A stretch of 64,000 nucleotides of DNA from Alitabrizicola rongguiensis (GCF_021491355.1 NZ_JAKENF010000001.1:124001-188000); one strand, 5' to 3'. Counted from the stretch's first letter, positions 37,578 through 49,457 are shown. Notes: a model not told the origin generated them from the sequence alone. A program made the numbers and translations.

Positions 37578-39866
37578 TCAGATCGGGTTGTCGCAGCGCA
37601 CCGTCACCTGCGCCGTACCCTTCACCGCTGTCAGCCAGCGGAGGTTGGCCTGCGCCCCGGCGCTGCCCTGCTCGACCTGCACATAAGGCGCATCGGCGCG
37701 CGGCGCGCCCGCGGCGGTTGTGGGCGGCGTCTCCATCACCACCGCAGGCACCGTCCGCGCCCGCCCGCCGAAAGGCAAATAGGCTGAGGCGTCGATGATC
37801 CAGGTATCCGCCGCACTCGACTGCACATGCTTCACCGTCACCGGGCTCATCGTCATCTGCGTCACGCCGTTGAAGGTGTTGTTCTCGAAGACCAGGTTGC
37901 GCAGGCGCGTCTTGTCGAGCGAGGCCCAGGTCGTGTCGATCGCCTCGACCCGGTCGATTGTGGCGTTGACCGTTCGGAACACGTTGCCGGTCACACTAAG
38001 CCCTTGGATGTAATGCCCTGCCCCGCGCGGGGTGACGACGATCCAGCGGAACCAGCTTGCGACGTTGCTTGCCATGAAGATGTTCGCCGTGACCGTCAGC
38101 CCGCCAAAGGAAAACTCGTTCGAAAAGGGCGGCTCGGGATCATGCTCGTTCGTCAGTTCGATGAAACAGTTGTCGACATAGTTGCCGGTGATCGTCGTCT
38201 TGCTGTTCGGCTGGGTCAGCACGATCCCCGCGCGCCGCACACCCAGCACCTCGTCGTCGCCCTGGAAGAAGTGGTTGCCAAGGATGAGGTGGCCCGACCC
38301 GTCCAGCACCGCGAAATGGGCGAAGCGGACCACCCGGTTGTCGCGCAGCTTGGCGTCGTTGGCGTTCACGTTCAGCGCGATCGTCGTGCGATCCTGCGCC
38401 TTCACCGACTGCTCGTTCGACAGAAGTTGGCACTGCTCGACGAACAACCCCTGGCAGCCCTCGCCGATTGAGGTCAGCGCCCGGTCCTTCGGCCGGTTGA
38501 TGACCGACCCCGCGAGGCGGAAGGTCAGCCCGTCCGGTGGCAGCATGATCGCGCTCGCCAGACCGTTGCACTGGAACTCAACATTGAGGATTTCGAACTT
38601 CGAAAGCGACGCGAATGTGCTGAAATCCAGCATGTACTTGTAGCGTTCGAACGTGAAGGTCCGCGTCCCGGCCGCAGCCCACAGAGGCGCGCTGAGTTCC
38701 AGGGTCCCCGCCGCGACGTTCTTCGACCGCACGTAGATTTCCCGTCCCACGCCCGTCCCCGAGACCCGCGCGCCAACGGGAATGCCCGCGATATTCGCAA
38801 CGGCGGTCAGTTTCGTTGGCGTGCTGATCGAATAGGTCGCGACCGCGCTGACAGTATCGGTCGTCCAGCCACTGCCGCTGATCGCGTTGAGCTGCCCGTT
38901 GGTCAGCACCCGACGTTGCGAATAGGTCGTCAGCGCTGCCACCGAGGCGACATCCAGGGGCTCGGACAGATCGACCCGCCGACCCGACATGTCGAAAGTC
39001 ACGTGATCGGTAAAGAAGAACAGCGCCTGAAGCGCCTTCTTGAACCCTGCGAGTTCGCCACCAAAGGCCGAGGCATAGGTGTCGAGGTCGAAGTTGCGGG
39101 TGCAGGCCAGCCGGATGTTGGCAGGCATGGCGACGGTCCCTTCAAATCGGACCCGGTTCTCGAATGTCACGTTTCCGCCAAGGTAGTAAGTCCCGGCCGA
39201 TACCAGCACCCCACGTCCCGCCGCCGCCGCATCGGCGGCCTCGAAGGCGGCGCTGTCATCGGTCACACCGTCCCCGATAGCGCCATAGTCGCGCACATCC
39301 ACCCAGTCGATCAGCTTGCGGTGGAAGACCGAGGTGACATCCTCGATCACGATATCGTCGATCCGAACCACCCCGCCATTCGCCCCCGTCAGGTCGATGC
39401 CGAAATGGCCATAGGCGGGCGCTGTCCCCCAGACCATGTTGCAACCCTGACGATTGCCAGACCCGATGATCGCCGAAATCGTCACGACCGCCCCGTAGCT
39501 GGTCAGGGCAACCTCGGTCCCGGCCTGCTGGACGCTTGCCACGTTCCCACCCGAACTGTTCGCCGCGTAGGCCGCGATCCGGACGGAGGGCAGACTGCCC
39601 GAGATCGCCTTCACCCGGGCCGTCACTCGCAGATAAATTCCCGGCAGAAACGGGATTTGCTGGAAGCAACGCAGTTTCTGAACGCTCTGGGTCTTCTGCA
39701 ACTCAAGACAGCCGCCGAAATCCTGATCCGCCGGCACATAGGCCGCATTGGACTGGCCAGCATAGCTGCCCGAACCCGGCGTGCCATTTTCGCGCGACCA
39801 CAAGCCAAGACCGGCGGAGAACGCCGGCGGCATAAGGACCAGACCATCGGTAATGGCAACGTTCAT
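37578..39866 (-). CDS. Pectate lyase superfamily right-handed beta-helix protein
   Basis: 762 residues. An N-terminal beta-rich region (about 1-190) resembles a carbohydrate-binding jelly roll. A beta-helix follows, opened by the classic WVDVRDYGAIGDGVTDDSAAFEAA motif (about 195-220) of GH28-related/Pectate_lyase_3 proteins, then many Asn-rich turns (GNHFFQG, ITGNYVDNCF, VTGNVFRT, FENNTFNG). No signal peptide is visible; catalytic acids cannot be assigned by eye. Such folds occur in polysaccharide lyases, phage tail spikes and exopolysaccharide-associated proteins. Start ATG 39866 has GGGGAG upstream. It stands alone: no phage or polysaccharide genes flank it. Confidence 0.82.
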   Translation of the reverse strand: MNVAITDGLVLMPPAFSAGLGLWSRENGTPGSGSYAGQSNAAYVPADQDFGGCLELQKTQSVQKLRCFQQIPFLPGIYLRVTARVKAISGSLPSVRIAAYAANSSGGNVASVQQAGTEVALTSYGAVVTISAIIGSGNRQGCNMVWGTAPAYGHFGIDLTGANGGVVRIDDIVIEDVTSVFHRKLIDWVDVRDYGAIGDGVTDDSAAFEAADAAAAGRGVLVSAGTYYLGGNVTFENRVRFEGTVAMPANIRLACTRNFDLDTYASAFGGELAGFKKALQALFFFTDHVTFDMSGRRVDLSEPLDVASVAALTTYSQRRVLTNGQLNAISGSGWTTDTVSAVATYSISTPTKLTAVANIAGIPVGARVSGTGVGREIYVRSKNVAAGTLELSAPLWAAAGTRTFTFERYKYMLDFSTFASLSKFEILNVEFQCNGLASAIMLPPDGLTFRLAGSVINRPKDRALTSIGEGCQGLFVEQCQLLSNEQSVKAQDRTTIALNVNANDAKLRDNRVVRFAHFAVLDGSGHLILGNHFFQGDDEVLGVRRAGIVLTQPNSKTTITGNYVDNCFIELTNEHDPEPPFSNEFSFGGLTVTANIFMASNVASWFRWIVVTPRGAGHYIQGLSVTGNVFRTVNATIDRVEAIDTTWASLDKTRLRNLVFENNTFNGVTQMTMSPVTVKHVQSSAADTWIIDASAYLPFGGRARTVPAVVMETPPTTAAGAPRADAPYVQVEQGSAGAQANLRWLTAVKGTAQVTVRCDNPI

Positions 39867-39990
39867 AAGCAAACTCCCCGCATGCGCCGGGCCATCCACG
39901 CCGGACGGCCCACCTGAGGGGAGTGCTAGTATTGGCCGGCTAACACCGCATTATCGCGGCGGTCGCCGGGCCTGTCCTTGGTGCAACGCT

Positions 39991-40290
39991 CTATCGACCG
40001 CGCCCGCCGCCGCCACCGCCGCCCAAACCGCCGCCGCCGCCACGCAGGCCACCACCGGCACCGATGGCACCGCCGTAGTTGGCGCGACCGGGATTGACGT
40101 TCGATCTCGCGAAGTCGAGGTTGTTCTGCTGCGATGTCGTACACGAGGCGCAGCCGTTTCCGATACCATAGGCGTCGGACGCGATGGCCCTGCGGTAATT
40201 GTCATCCTGCGGGTCGCCCTGCGGAGGCGTCGAGTTCACGCAGCCTGCAATACTCGTGACAACTGCAAGGGAAATCAAAAGTTTACGCAT
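39991..40290 (-). CDS. Small lipoprotein with Gly-rich tail
   Basis: 99 residues. The lipoprotein signal MRKLLISLAVVTSIAGC has its cysteine at residue 17, with further cysteines in GNGCASC, and the last third is nearly all glycine with a few Arg and Leu. The tail could be a flexible surface anchor. Its ATG overlaps the stop of the preceding gene (TAATG), so the pair is translationally coupled. No family recognised. Confidence 0.7.
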   Translation of the reverse strand: MRKLLISLAVVTSIAGCVNSTPPQGDPQDDNYRRAIASDAYGIGNGCASCTTSQQNNLDFARSNVNPGRANYGGAIGAGGGLRGGGGGLGGGGGGGRGR

Positions 40291-40844
40291 TACTTCGCCT
40301 CCCCTGCAGGCCGAACTGTCGCAAGCATGTCAGACAGTTCCTTCTCGTAGCGATCAAAATCTGCGCGCTCCCCGATGAACGCGACAACCGCAAGCTCATC
40401 CGGCTGGATCTGAACTGCAGCAAAAGCCAAATCGTACCACTTGCCTTCTCGCATGCCGGTCGCGGCCCAGATGCCTACCGGCAGGCCGTTGATCACGCGC
40501 TTGTCGGTATAGGTCACGTGCGACTTTGACATTAGTCGTCCGCGCAGGCCCTTCAGCTTGGCGCCGAATTCCTTGATCGTCGACGCATGGTCGGGCGACC
40601 AGGTGCCTACCCACATCGAATCCCCGGTATGCTTGGGACGGAGCGAATAGATAGGGGGCGTCTCGCTCATCCCGGCGGGGGCAGGGTCAAGCCGGTAGGT
40701 GCCCTTCCTCAACTTCCAGCCTTTCGGCGGATCGAACTGATAGACGGCTTCTCCACCCTTCGAATAGACCACTTCGGCAAGCGAAAGGCTGGTACTGGCC
40801 ACGACCACCGCCAGCCCAATAAGTGCCACGCGCAGTATCCGCAT
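40290..40844 (-). CDS. Hypothetical periplasmic protein
   Basis: 184 residues with a signal peptide (ILRVALIGLAVVVASTSLSLAE). The mature domain contains YQFDPPKGWKLRKGTYRL, SMWVGTWSPDHASTIKEFGAKL and a C-terminal VVAFIGERADFDRYEKEL. The pattern recalls PsbP-like or DcrB-like lipid-pocket domains, but I would not assign it. ATG 40844 (GTG 40847 possible) is preceded by GAGGGAGGAG. It is coupled to the Gly-rich lipoprotein gene downstream. Confidence 0.72.
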   Translation of the reverse strand: MRILRVALIGLAVVVASTSLSLAEVVYSKGGEAVYQFDPPKGWKLRKGTYRLDPAPAGMSETPPIYSLRPKHTGDSMWVGTWSPDHASTIKEFGAKLKGLRGRLMSKSHVTYTDKRVINGLPVGIWAATGMREGKWYDLAFAAVQIQPDELAVVAFIGERADFDRYEKELSDMLATVRPAGEAK

Positions 40845-40932
40845 CACGACTCCTCCCTCAGACCTGTGCTGACTCTACGCCCGAAGGCTTTCCGGAACAA
40901 CGATCACGCAATGCGGCAGATTGGCTTTGCCT

Positions 40933-41346
40933 CTAGGCGCCGAGCCCCTCGTTCTTCAGCAGTTGGACGGCGTTGATACGCCAGCCGTCGGCTCCCGGGA
41001 TCATCTGATAGTCCAGCAGATGGCTGCGACCGTCGGGATCGGTGACCATCACCCTCTGCCATAGTGCGCCAGCCACATCGCGTAGCTCCAGGAAACGGAC
41101 ATCTCCCGGTGACCACACCATTGGATAGCCGCGCTGTACCATCTGCCCGAAGTTTTCCGGTGTTCCGAACATCTGCTCGATCCCTGGCGAGGCATACTTG
41201 AATGCCCCCGAGACATCGCCGCGCCGGAACGCATCCATCTGTGACTCGATCGTTTGCTGAATCGCGGATGACTGATCGGCATCCTGCGCATGAAGCGCAG
41301 CCGGAACCATCATCGTCACCATCAACATCGCCGTGAGTCCGCGCAT
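40933..41346 (-). CDS. DUF4864 family secreted protein
   Basis: 137 residues: a signal peptide (MRGLTAMLMVTMMVPAALHAQ) and an NTF2-like DUF4864 domain with IESQMDAFRRGDVSGAFKYASPGIEQMFG and PMVWSPGDVRFLEL, then YQMIPGADGWRINAVQLL. Common in Rhodobacterales and Rhizobiales; function unknown. The ribosome-binding site GAGGTGGG precedes ATG 41346. An 88-base gap separates it from the next gene on the same strand. Confidence 0.85.
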   Translation of the reverse strand: MRGLTAMLMVTMMVPAALHAQDADQSSAIQQTIESQMDAFRRGDVSGAFKYASPGIEQMFGTPENFGQMVQRGYPMVWSPGDVRFLELRDVAGALWQRVMVTDPDGRSHLLDYQMIPGADGWRINAVQLLKNEGLGA

Positions 41347-41458
41347 GTCCCACCTCGCCAGGTTTCTTTCACCCGAAAAAAACTAGGAGGAGAGGATTAG
41401 CGGGCAAGATGCTTGTGCGACATGTGCTCCGGCCCCACTATGGCAAGGTTCTTCTGGG

Positions 41459-42340
41459 ATGTTCATGGCATACCGCTTCCTCAACACCGACACCGATCTG
41501 ACCGTCGCCTTGCGCCGGATTGCGCAGTCCGAACTCGGCGCGGCGGTTGCACATCTCCGCGATGACAAACCTCCGCCCGCGTCCGGGGTGCATGACCTGC
41601 GCAAGCGCATCAAGAAGGTGCGTGGCCTCCTGCGCCTCCTGCGACCGGGCTTTGCCGAGTTCGATGCCGAGAACGCTGCCCTGCGGGACACGGCACAGGC
41701 CCTGTCTGGCCTCAGGGATGCCGAGGTCAGGCTCGCGACATTCGACCGCCTCGCAGGAAAACCCCGTCCCCGGAACCTGTCGAAACTGCACGATCACCTT
41801 TTGGCCGAGCGCGAGGCAGCCCATCACATCCATACCGACATCTCTCCCCCTCGCGCAGAGCTCACTGCGTTGATCCGGCGTGCCGCCGACTGGCGGATCG
41901 AGGGCAATGACCGTGAGGTGTTGCACCAGGGTCTGACCGCGACCCGCCGGGCCGGTATCGCAAGGATGAAGGCCGCGGCACGCCATCTCGGCGTCGAAGA
42001 GATCCACGACTGGCGCAAGCGGGCCAAGGACCTGTGGTATCAGTCCCGACTTCTCGCCCCACTCTGGCCGCAGATGCTCGATCCGCTTGCGGCCGCTCTC
42101 TCAGACCTTACCGAGGATTTGGGCGATCACCACGACATTGCCGTTCTGCGCGAGATGCTGCACTCGGTCCCGCCCGGCACGCTAAGCCCTGTGGCCATGG
42201 TTGATCTGCATACACGCGGAACCGAGACACAGGCCGAGATTGAAACGCGCGCTTTTGCGGCGGGCCGGCGCATATACGCCGGCAAACCTTCTGCAGTCGC
42301 CGATCAGTGGATCGACTGGTGGAAGGCCTGGCGCGGCTGA
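41459..42340 (+). CDS. CHAD domain-containing protein
   Basis: 293 residues. CHAD (conserved histidine alpha-helical domain) features are the repeated basic helices VHDLRKRIKKVRGLLRLLRP and IHDWRKRAKDLWYQSRLLAPLWP, with conserved His and Arg/Lys on one face. CHAD proteins bind inorganic polyphosphate and may target polyphosphate granules. No CYTH/ygiF triphosphatase domain is fused. The start is ATG 41459, with ATG 41465 two codons on. Its stop abuts the stop of the convergent GFA gene. Confidence 0.9.
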   Translation: MFMAYRFLNTDTDLTVALRRIAQSELGAAVAHLRDDKPPPASGVHDLRKRIKKVRGLLRLLRPGFAEFDAENAALRDTAQALSGLRDAEVRLATFDRLAGKPRPRNLSKLHDHLLAEREAAHHIHTDISPPRAELTALIRRAADWRIEGNDREVLHQGLTATRRAGIARMKAAARHLGVEEIHDWRKRAKDLWYQSRLLAPLWPQMLDPLAAALSDLTEDLGDHHDIAVLREMLHSVPPGTLSPVAMVDLHTRGTETQAEIETRAFAAGRRIYAGKPSAVADQWIDWWKAWRG

Positions 42341-42739
42341 TCAGGCAGGTGCCGCACCAGGATAAGCCGGTACGGACGGATCGAGCACAACCCAGGGCTG
42401 GCGGCTTTCCACGAAGATATGCGCCTCGGGCACGAACAGCGACGGGTCGTCCAGCGATCCCGATGTCAGTCCGATAACGTTGGCCGCAGCGCGGTACGAG
42501 TAGATCGTTGTGCCGCAGCGGGGGCAAAAGCCCCGCAGGATCGCGTCAGAAGACGGATGTTCAGCGACCGGGCCGGTGATCTCGACATCGCCGCGCCGGA
42601 ACAGGAGCCGCGCATTGAAGGCGGCACCTATCGCCCGCTGGCACAGATGGCAATGGCAGACCCGTGAATTCACCACGGGCCCTTTCGCCACATAACTCAC
42701 TGCCCCGCAGAGGCACCTGCCGGTGGTGTCGCTGCTCAT
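42341..42739 (-). CDS. GFA (glutathione-dependent formaldehyde-activating) family protein
   Basis: 132-residue zinc-binding Mss4-like fold. Cysteine ligands are visible in [18 protein letters not shown] and CPRCGTTIY, the full set of the GFA family. The founding member was proposed to speed glutathione-formaldehyde adduct formation; most members have unknown substrates. The start overlaps the lysS stop by four bases (ATGA), so it is translated from the lysS transcript. Confidence 0.9.
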   Translation of the reverse strand: MSSDTTGRCLCGAVSYVAKGPVVNSRVCHCHLCQRAIGAAFNARLLFRRGDVEITGPVAEHPSSDAILRGFCPRCGTTIYSYRAAANVIGLTSGSLDDPSLFVPEAHIFVESRQPWVVLDPSVPAYPGAAPA

Positions 42740-44316
42740 GCCGCGAGGTCGCCGGCAAGTCCACGGTCAATCAGCGCCACGGTCTCGTCCACTCCGTAAA
42801 GCGCGACGAACCCGCCGAACCGCGGGCCCTCGGATGCGCCCAGCAGCACTTCGTAGAGCGCCTTGAACCAGTCGCGCAGCGGCTCGAATCCATGCTCCTT
42901 GCCAACGGCAAAGACCATCGACTGCAGCGCCTCGGCATCAAGCCCGCCGTCCCAGGCAACCAGCCGCGCCCGTAGATCCTCCATCGCCGCCCGCTCCTTG
43001 TCGGAAGGCTGGCGGAAGGTGCGCGTCGGTGCCACGAAGTCAGCGAAGTAGCGCACGGCAAAGCCCGCCGCTTGATCGAGCTGCGGGTTCGTCTCCGGAC
43101 TCGCCTCGGGTGCATAGCGCTTGATGAAGCCCCAAAGCCCCTTGGCATCCTTCGCCCCGGCCACGCTGGCGAGGTTCAAAAGCATCGCAAATGGCACAAC
43201 CATGTCCGAGGCCGGCGGTTCGCCATTGTGGATGTGCCAGACCGGGTTGTTGACCTGTCCGTCCACGTCCTGCGTCGGATAAGCGCGCAGTTGCTGGTGA
43301 TACTCGTCCACCGCTTTCGGGATGACGTCCCACCACAGCCGCTTCGCTGTCTTCGGCTTCTGGTACATGAAGTAGGACAGGCTCTCGGTCGCGGCATAGG
43401 TCAGCCATTCGTCGATCGTCAGCCCGTTGCCTTTCGATTTCGAGATCTTCTGGCCCTGCTCGTCGAGGAACAGCTCGTAGGTGAAGTGGTTGGGTTTGCG
43501 GCCCCCCAGCACTTCGCAGATGCCGTCATAGATCGGCGTGTTGGTGGAATGGTCCTTGCCGTACATCTCGAAATCGACGCCAAGCGCGGCCCACCGCGCA
43601 CCGAAATCCGGCTTCCACTGCAGCTTTACATGCCCGCCGGTGACCGGCAGCGTCCATTCCCGCCCGTCCTCGTCGTCGAAGGTCACGGTGCCGTTCTTCG
43701 CATCCACATGCTTGATCGGGACATAAAGGACACGGCCCGTCTCGGGATGGATCGGCAGGAAGCAGGAATAGGTCTGCTGACGCTCTTCCCGAAGCGAGGC
43801 CAGCATGATCTCCATGATCGCGTCATAGCGTTCCGCCGCCAGCCGCAGCGTGTCGTCGAACTGGCCCGACTTGTAGAACTCGGTCGCCGAGAAGAACTCG
43901 TATTCGAAGCCGAACGTGTCGAGGAACCGCCGCAGCATGGCGTTGTTGTGGTCGCCGAAGCTCTTGTACTGCCCGAAGGGATCGGGGACGCTCGTCAGCG
44001 GCCGCTGCAGGTTCTCGCGCAGCATCTCGGGATGGGGCACGTTGTCCGGCACCTTCCGCATCCCGTCCAGATCGTCCGAGAAACAGAACAGCCGCGTCGG
44101 GATGTCCGAGATGATCTCGAACGCCCGGCGGATCATCGTCGTCCGCGCCACTTCGCCGAAGGTGCCGATATGCGGCAGGCCAGACGGGCCATAGCCGGTC
44201 TCGAACAGGACATAGCCCTTTTCCGGGTCCTTCTTCTCATAGCGTTTGAGGATCGCGCGGGCCTCTTCGAACGGCCAGGCTTTCGATTTCATCGCGGCGT
44301 CACGCAGGGCAGACAT
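42736..44316 (-). CDS. lysS: Lysyl-tRNA synthetase, class I
   Basis: 526-residue archaeal-type class I LysRS, which replaces the class II enzyme in many alphaproteobacteria. The HIGH-like [13 protein letters not shown] is at 44-56, with [11 protein letters not shown] and [10 protein letters not shown] (KMSKS, about residue 290). The longer frame is rejected: ATG 44316 has GAGGATC upstream and the family N-terminus ([14 protein letters not shown]). Divergent from the TerB-like gene, with 133 bases between. Confidence 0.96.
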   Translation of the reverse strand: MSALRDAAMKSKAWPFEEARAILKRYEKKDPEKGYVLFETGYGPSGLPHIGTFGEVARTTMIRRAFEIISDIPTRLFCFSDDLDGMRKVPDNVPHPEMLRENLQRPLTSVPDPFGQYKSFGDHNNAMLRRFLDTFGFEYEFFSATEFYKSGQFDDTLRLAAERYDAIMEIMLASLREERQQTYSCFLPIHPETGRVLYVPIKHVDAKNGTVTFDDEDGREWTLPVTGGHVKLQWKPDFGARWAALGVDFEMYGKDHSTNTPIYDGICEVLGGRKPNHFTYELFLDEQGQKISKSKGNGLTIDEWLTYAATESLSYFMYQKPKTAKRLWWDVIPKAVDEYHQQLRAYPTQDVDGQVNNPVWHIHNGEPPASDMVVPFAMLLNLASVAGAKDAKGLWGFIKRYAPEASPETNPQLDQAAGFAVRYFADFVAPTRTFRQPSDKERAAMEDLRARLVAWDGGLDAEALQSMVFAVGKEHGFEPLRDWFKALYEVLLGASEGPRFGGFVALYGVDETVALIDRGLAGDLAA

Positions 44317-44449
44317 CGGCAGATCCTCATTCCGCAAGCCAGACCCCATGCCCGCTGCGGATGGCGGTGTCCTATTGCCGCACCTCTGGCGCGTCAATAT
44401 TCTCTGTCCCCAGATAGACCGAACCATTTCACCGCAAAGGATCGTCCCC

Positions 44450-44872
44450 GTGCCCGATACCCCCCCGTCCCTGACCCCGCAGGATGCGCTCGTCGCGCTG
44501 ATGATCGCGGTTTCCTTCTCGGACGAGACGATCCGTACCTCGGAACTGGTCGCGATCACCCGCATCGTGAACCACATGCCGATCTTCGGCGGCTATGACT
44601 CGGATCGCATCCGCACCGTCGCCCAGACGGTCTTCGACCTGATGGAAGAGGAAGACGGCCTCGACGCCCTTTTCGGGCTGATCCGCGATGCCTTGCCCGA
44701 GCGACTCTATGAGACCGCCTATGCGCTGTCCTGCGATGTCGTGGCCGCCGATGGCCGCGCGCGCGACGTGGAGTTGCGGATGCTCGAAGAGGTCCGGGAA
44801 GAACTGAACATCGACCGCCTCCACGCAGCCGCCATCGAGCGTGGCGCTCGGGCGCGTCACATGATGGTCTGA
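44450..44872 (+). CDS. TerB-like tellurite resistance family protein
   Basis: 140-residue all-helical acidic protein with the TerB/DjlA N-terminal pattern: [28 protein letters not shown] and [31 protein letters not shown]. The paired acidic loops (SDETI, ADGRA) are the conserved metal-binding-like sites. A link to tellurite is only by family name; no other ter genes are beside it except a distant TerC-like DUF475. The start is GTG 44450 with AAAGGA upstream. Confidence 0.85.
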   Translation: MPDTPPSLTPQDALVALMIAVSFSDETIRTSELVAITRIVNHMPIFGGYDSDRIRTVAQTVFDLMEEEDGLDALFGLIRDALPERLYETAYALSCDVVAADGRARDVELRMLEEVREELNIDRLHAAAIERGARARHMMV

Positions 44873-44880
44873 ACGGGCGC

Positions 44881-46398
44881 TCAGGCGCTCAAGACGGACC
44901 AGCGCTCGATCAGCTGCGATTCCATCACCCGCGACCGCGACGCCCAGGCCGATCCGCCGGGTGGGTCCTCGCGGAGTGCCAAAGGCAGCGCGTCGCGCCG
45001 GGCGACATCCGCCGAGTAGACGGCAAAGGCCAGCCGCCGCCCGGCGGGTGTCTGCACGAACCCGACCAGCCCCGAGGCAAAGTTCAGCGTGCCGGTCTTG
45101 GCCTGCACGGTCAGTGCCGGGTCTTTCGTCCCCTTCGCCGGCTGGCCCTCGAGCCCGCGCAACTTGAACGGCTTCATCAGCCCGACCAGTTGCCCGCCCG
45201 ACGGCGCGGCCAGCGCCGCGACCATGTCTGCGGGCGCGACGCGGCTGTCCGGGCCAAGTCCGGAATGGTCCACGAAGGATCCCGATCGGCCAAACTTCGC
45301 ATTGGCCCAGCCGCTCATCCGCCGCCCCGACTCCCGCAAGGTGCCCGCTTCCGGCCCGGAAGAGGACAGGCCAAGAACCTCGGCCGTCAGATTGGTCGAA
45401 TACTTCAGCATTGACCGGATGACACTTGTAAGCTGCTCGCTCGATTGCCGCACAAGGATGGTCCCGGACGGGGCACCGCGCACCTCGCGCGGTTCGGGCA
45501 GCGTCAAACCCTGCGATTTGCAGAGCGCCCGGAACACGTCACCGGCATAGGCGCCCGGCTGGCGCACCGGAAGCCAGCGCGAGCCGGAATTGCCCAGCGC
45601 CGTCGCTGCCACCGTCCAGCTGTCGATCCCGCCCTTCTGATCGAAGGTAAAGAGTGGCTTGTCGCGGTTCACCACCTTCATCTGCGCCATCTGCACCGGC
45701 GGTACGAACCGGTCCGACCGCGCATCCATCGCCAACGACCAGCCATTGCCCTTTCGCTTCCATTCGAAATGGACGCGGTTGTAGTTCAGGTTCAGGCCCG
45801 AGATCGCAGGGTTGTACCCTACATAATCGGGCTGTTCCGGGTCGATCAGCGGCAGGTTCGGCAGCGCGCCGTCATCGACCAGGAAGCGCCCCGTCACACC
45901 GCGGACGCCCTTGGAACTCAGCGTTGCAGCCATCGCAGCCAGCATGTCGGTGGACAAGGTGGGATCGCCTGTCCCCGAAAGGACCAGATCACCCTGCACG
46001 ATACCGCCCGCCACTGGACCGGTTGCCAACACCCGCGTCTCGAACTGGTGAGCGCCTCCAAGGCGGTCGAGCGCATAGAGCGTCGTGATTGCCTTGGCTG
46101 TCGAGGCCGGCGGCAAGACAAGGTCCGGATTGCGGGCATCGATCGTCTCGCCGGTCGTCGGATCGACGCACAGATATGCGACCTGGCCGCCCAGCCGCGC
46201 CGCCTGGATGATGTCGTCTGCCGCTGCCGCGACCGGCTTGGTCAGAACAGCCGGGGCACCCACCGTTCCGCCGGGCACTGGTCGGGGAACCGGACGGACA
46301 GAGGTCGTGGGGGCCTCAGCCAGCGCGGGTACGGCCACACCCGCCATCAGCGCGCCGAGAAGCCAGCGCCGGGAAACGTCAGAGTCGGTCTTTGTCAT
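44881..46398 (-). CDS. dacB: D-alanyl-D-alanine carboxypeptidase/endopeptidase (PBP4 type)
   Basis: 505-residue class C penicillin-binding protein of the S13 family. The N-terminus SRRWLLGALMAGVAVPALAEA has a twin-arginine-like signal. Catalytic motifs are visible: S99-x-x-K102 in PASTAKAIT, SxN in KYSTNLTAEVLGL, and KTG in VQAKTGTLNFASG. The large insert between the first two motifs is typical. It trims or cleaves peptidoglycan cross-links in the periplasm. It lies 44 bases downstream of nadD on the same strand and is convergent with TerB. Confidence 0.94.
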   Translation of the reverse strand: MTKTDSDVSRRWLLGALMAGVAVPALAEAPTTSVRPVPRPVPGGTVGAPAVLTKPVAAAADDIIQAARLGGQVAYLCVDPTTGETIDARNPDLVLPPASTAKAITTLYALDRLGGAHQFETRVLATGPVAGGIVQGDLVLSGTGDPTLSTDMLAAMAATLSSKGVRGVTGRFLVDDGALPNLPLIDPEQPDYVGYNPAISGLNLNYNRVHFEWKRKGNGWSLAMDARSDRFVPPVQMAQMKVVNRDKPLFTFDQKGGIDSWTVAATALGNSGSRWLPVRQPGAYAGDVFRALCKSQGLTLPEPREVRGAPSGTILVRQSSEQLTSVIRSMLKYSTNLTAEVLGLSSSGPEAGTLRESGRRMSGWANAKFGRSGSFVDHSGLGPDSRVAPADMVAALAAPSGGQLVGLMKPFKLRGLEGQPAKGTKDPALTVQAKTGTLNFASGLVGFVQTPAGRRLAFAVYSADVARRDALPLALREDPPGGSAWASRSRVMESQLIERWSVLSA

Positions 46399-46442
46399 GG
46401 CGCGGACCCTAGTCCACCGCCCACCCCGGCATCAAGCCGCGC

Positions 46443-47036
46443 CTAGCGCCGCCACTCGCCCCGGGCACGGATTTGTGAAGACGACAAGTCGCTCTGCGGC
46501 ATCAGGGCAAAGGCCCAGGCCGGAGGCGCCGACCGCGCGAGTTGCCCGGCCTCGACCCGCGCTGCCGGAAAAACCCTCGCCGCCACCGAAAGCTGCGCCC
46601 GGATGTTGCTGCCCGGCCGCGCCAGCACTCCGACAGGCGCCAGTGCAAGGATCCGCTGCCACCGATCCCATCGGTGGAATTGCGCCAGGTTGTCCGCCCC
46701 CATGAGCCACACAAAGCGCACGCCGGGATAAAGCGCTGTCAACCGCTCCAGCGTTTCGGCCGTGTAGCGCGTGCCAATCTTCTCCTCGATCCCCGTGATG
46801 ACCACGCGGGGGTCCCGCATCACCGTTCGCGCCCGCGCGATCCGGGCCGCAAGCGGCGCCGGCCCCTCGGTCTTCAGAGGGTTTCCCGGCGACACCAGCC
46901 ACCAGACGCGATCAAGGCCGAAGCGCTTGAGAGCCTCGCGGGTGATATGCACATGCCCCTCATGCGCAGGATCGAACGACCCGCCCAGAAGGCCGATCAC
47001 CATGCCTGACGGCGCTATCGGGAATCCTTGACGCAC
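46443..47036 (-). CDS. nadD: Nicotinate-nucleotide adenylyltransferase NadD
   Basis: 197 residues catalysing formation of deamido-NAD from nicotinate mononucleotide and ATP. The nucleotidyltransferase motif [11 protein letters not shown] is at 18-28, with [26 protein letters not shown] and SSSQIR near the C-terminus. I start at GTG 47036 because AAAGGGGG lies upstream and related proteins begin with (M/V)R(Q/D)GFP; ATG 47003 is the alternative. The long frame above is antisense to a GNAT gene. dacB follows. Confidence 0.93.
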   Translation of the reverse strand: MRQGFPIAPSGMVIGLLGGSFDPAHEGHVHITREALKRFGLDRVWWLVSPGNPLKTEGPAPLAARIARARTVMRDPRVVITGIEEKIGTRYTAETLERLTALYPGVRFVWLMGADNLAQFHRWDRWQRILALAPVGVLARPGSNIRAQLSVAARVFPAARVEAGQLARSAPPAWAFALMPQSDLSSSQIRARGEWRR

Positions 47037-47141
47037 CACGCCCCCTTTGCATCGGGACAGACTGCCGACAAGCGTCGCCGCGTCAAGGACTTGCGCAGCA
47101 TTCCTGCTTGCCGGAAGCAAGAGATCGGCTAGGCTCAGTGA

Positions 47142-47609
47142 ATGGACCATTCCGTCACCATAGCCATGGTGGACCCGGAAGACCCACGGGCCCGGGATTG
47201 TCTGGCGGCATATTTCCGACTGTTGACCGAGCGGATCCCGGGCATTTCGGTCGGCCATGTGCCAAATCCAGACCCCGAAGCCTCGTCATTCCGGCCGCCA
47301 AAGGGTGCATTCCTTCTGGCCCTGCGCGACAGGGAGGTCCTCGCCTGCGTCTCGGTAAAGACGGTCAACACCGAGACCGGCGAGGTCAAGCGCCTTTGGG
47401 TTGCACCAGGCGCGCGGGGAATGGGCCTTGCCCGGCGGATGATGGAGGCGATAGAGGCCGAGGCCCGCGCTCTGGACCTCGCGCGTCTTCGTCTCGACAC
47501 GAACGAGAACCTGCCCGAGGCGATCGCGCTCTACCGCAAGACCGGCTGGACCGAGGTCGCGCCCTTCACCGACTTCCCCGCGACCCACTGGTTTGCCAAG
47601 GACATCTGA
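47142..47609 (+). CDS. GNAT family N-acetyltransferase
   Basis: 155 residues with a GNAT fold: motif [28 protein letters not shown] binds acetyl-CoA (R/QxxGxG/A), and the C-terminal [27 protein letters not shown] is standard. The acceptor substrate is unknown. Divergent from nadD and 72 bases ahead of ettA. Confidence 0.9.
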   Translation: MDHSVTIAMVDPEDPRARDCLAAYFRLLTERIPGISVGHVPNPDPEASSFRPPKGAFLLALRDREVLACVSVKTVNTETGEVKRLWVAPGARGMGLARRMMEAIEAEARALDLARLRLDTNENLPEAIALYRKTGWTEVAPFTDFPATHWFAKDI

Positions 47610-47681
47610 TGCGGCCCGTTGCAGATCGCGCCCCGCGCCGGTAGAAGCCCCTCCAACCCCTGAATTCACGGAGCGGACGCG

Positions 47682-49337
<1,656 letters not shown>

Positions 49338-49339
49338 GT

Positions 49340-49365
49340 GCCGCAGGCAACTGCGGCGGCATTCC
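49340..49365 (+). terminator. Hairpin after ettA
   Basis: GCCGCAG (49340-49346) pairs with CTGCGGC (49351-49357) around GCAA and is followed by CATTCCCTCTT, a weak intrinsic terminator. A GCGCGC-GGAG-GCGCGC hairpin follows in the same gap. Confidence 0.45.
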
Positions 49366-49439
49366 CTCTTAAACCGGCTGGGTGCGCGCGGAGGCGCGCC
49401 TGGCCGGGGGCCCTCCCCTTGATAAGGACCTGCTAGCGT

Positions 49440-49457
49440 CCCAAGCTATCGCTTGGG
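49440..49457. repeat. Dyad upstream of the DUF4256 gene
   Basis: CCCAAGC-TATC-GCTTGGG, a perfect 7-bp stem with a 4-base loop, about 49 bases before the DUF4256 ATG. It may be an operator or RNA hairpin; no further support. Confidence 0.35.
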
